From assembly GCA_007116425.1 (NCBI GenBank), contig SKIL01000252.1, positions 1 to 5,693 of the forward strand: a DNA stretch of 5,693 bases, in the 5' to 3' direction. Of this stretch, positions 5,645 through 5,693 are shown in pieces. This DNA is from Bacteriovoracaceae bacterium. GTDB taxonomy: Bacteria; Bdellovibrionota; Bacteriovoracia; Bacteriovoracales; Bacteriovoracaceae. How positions within the stretch are numbered: the stretch's first letter is position 1; each line of letters begins with the position of its first letter. The notes beneath the pieces are model-generated. The model saw only the letters and a list, made by a program, of their open reading frames with translations. It had not been told where the DNA came from and ran no database searches. A program made the translations under genes and the position numbers.

Positions 5645-5693
5645 ATTCAACAAACCTTAAATGTGGTCGGTTTTCTTCACCCGAATTAGGCTC
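5643..5693 (-). CDS. C-terminal end of a convergent gene, product unknown
   Basis: The minus strand is open from the right edge to a TAA at 5645-5643, encoding the 16 residues EPNSGEENRPHLRFVE. The case for a real gene end is its position: the stop lies at the edge of a terminator palindrome that works on both strands, as expected for convergent genes. Too little is visible to name a family, and a stretch this short could be open by chance. Confidence 0.45.
   Translation of the reverse strand, partial: EPNSGEENRPHLRFVE

Noticed and set aside
1..5693. A defence system, mobile element, CRISPR array or biosynthetic cluster
   Set aside because: No transposase, integrase, repeat array, toxin-antitoxin pair or nuclease/helicase gene is visible; all large frames are accounted for by housekeeping or single-domain proteins.

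Overview
This window is a compact, gene-dense stretch of a low-GC bacterial chromosome (roughly 40% G+C by eye). It carries housekeeping genes plus a few poorly characterised proteins. A c-di-GMP-type PilZ protein with an unassigned C-terminal half, a glpX-type class II fructose bisphosphatase, an ACT-ACT-HAD SerB and AAGGAG-type ribosome binding sites suggest a Gram-negative, delta-proteobacteria-like organism. My best guess is a Bdellovibrionota member of the Bacteriovorax/Halobacteriovorax type. That placement is inferred from gene style and composition, not from a phylogenetic marker.

Left half, minus strand (bases 1-2433, read right to left): a PilZ-domain protein (2433-1699); class II fructose-1,6-bisphosphatase GlpX with its active site intact (1631-678); a small SRPBCC/START-like protein, probably starting at 626 (626-192); and the N-terminus of a small acidic protein (from 195, running off the left edge) whose start overlaps the SRPBCC stop as ATGA. 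The last two genes are almost certainly translationally coupled. Gaps of 67 and 51 bp with no visible terminator make one transcript of all four possible.

A 136-bp divergent intergenic region (2434-2569) separates this block from the plus-strand block. There, a CDP-alcohol phosphatidyltransferase (PgsA, phosphatidylglycerol synthesis) is followed one base after its stop codon by serB (phosphoserine phosphatase with two ACT domains). serB starts with TTG and takes its ribosome binding site from the end of pgsA. panD (aspartate decarboxylase, pantothenate/CoA synthesis) follows with a good sigma70-like promoter of its own. Next is a small cytoplasmic leucine-rich-repeat protein, possibly made from a leaderless transcript. 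A perfect 34-bp palindrome with flanking A and T tracts ends the block as a bidirectional terminator. The last 16 codons of a convergent minus-strand gene appear to run off the right edge.

The genes cover separate core tasks: gluconeogenesis, phospholipid, serine and CoA-precursor synthesis, and c-di-GMP sensing. I see no tRNA, rRNA, CRISPR, insertion sequence, phage gene or defence system, and nothing that looks like a new multi-gene system. The points worth a second look are start-codon corrections, A-tracts that could cause slippage (one could fuse PgsA to SerB), the possible leaderless LRR gene, and the uncharacterised domain behind PilZ.
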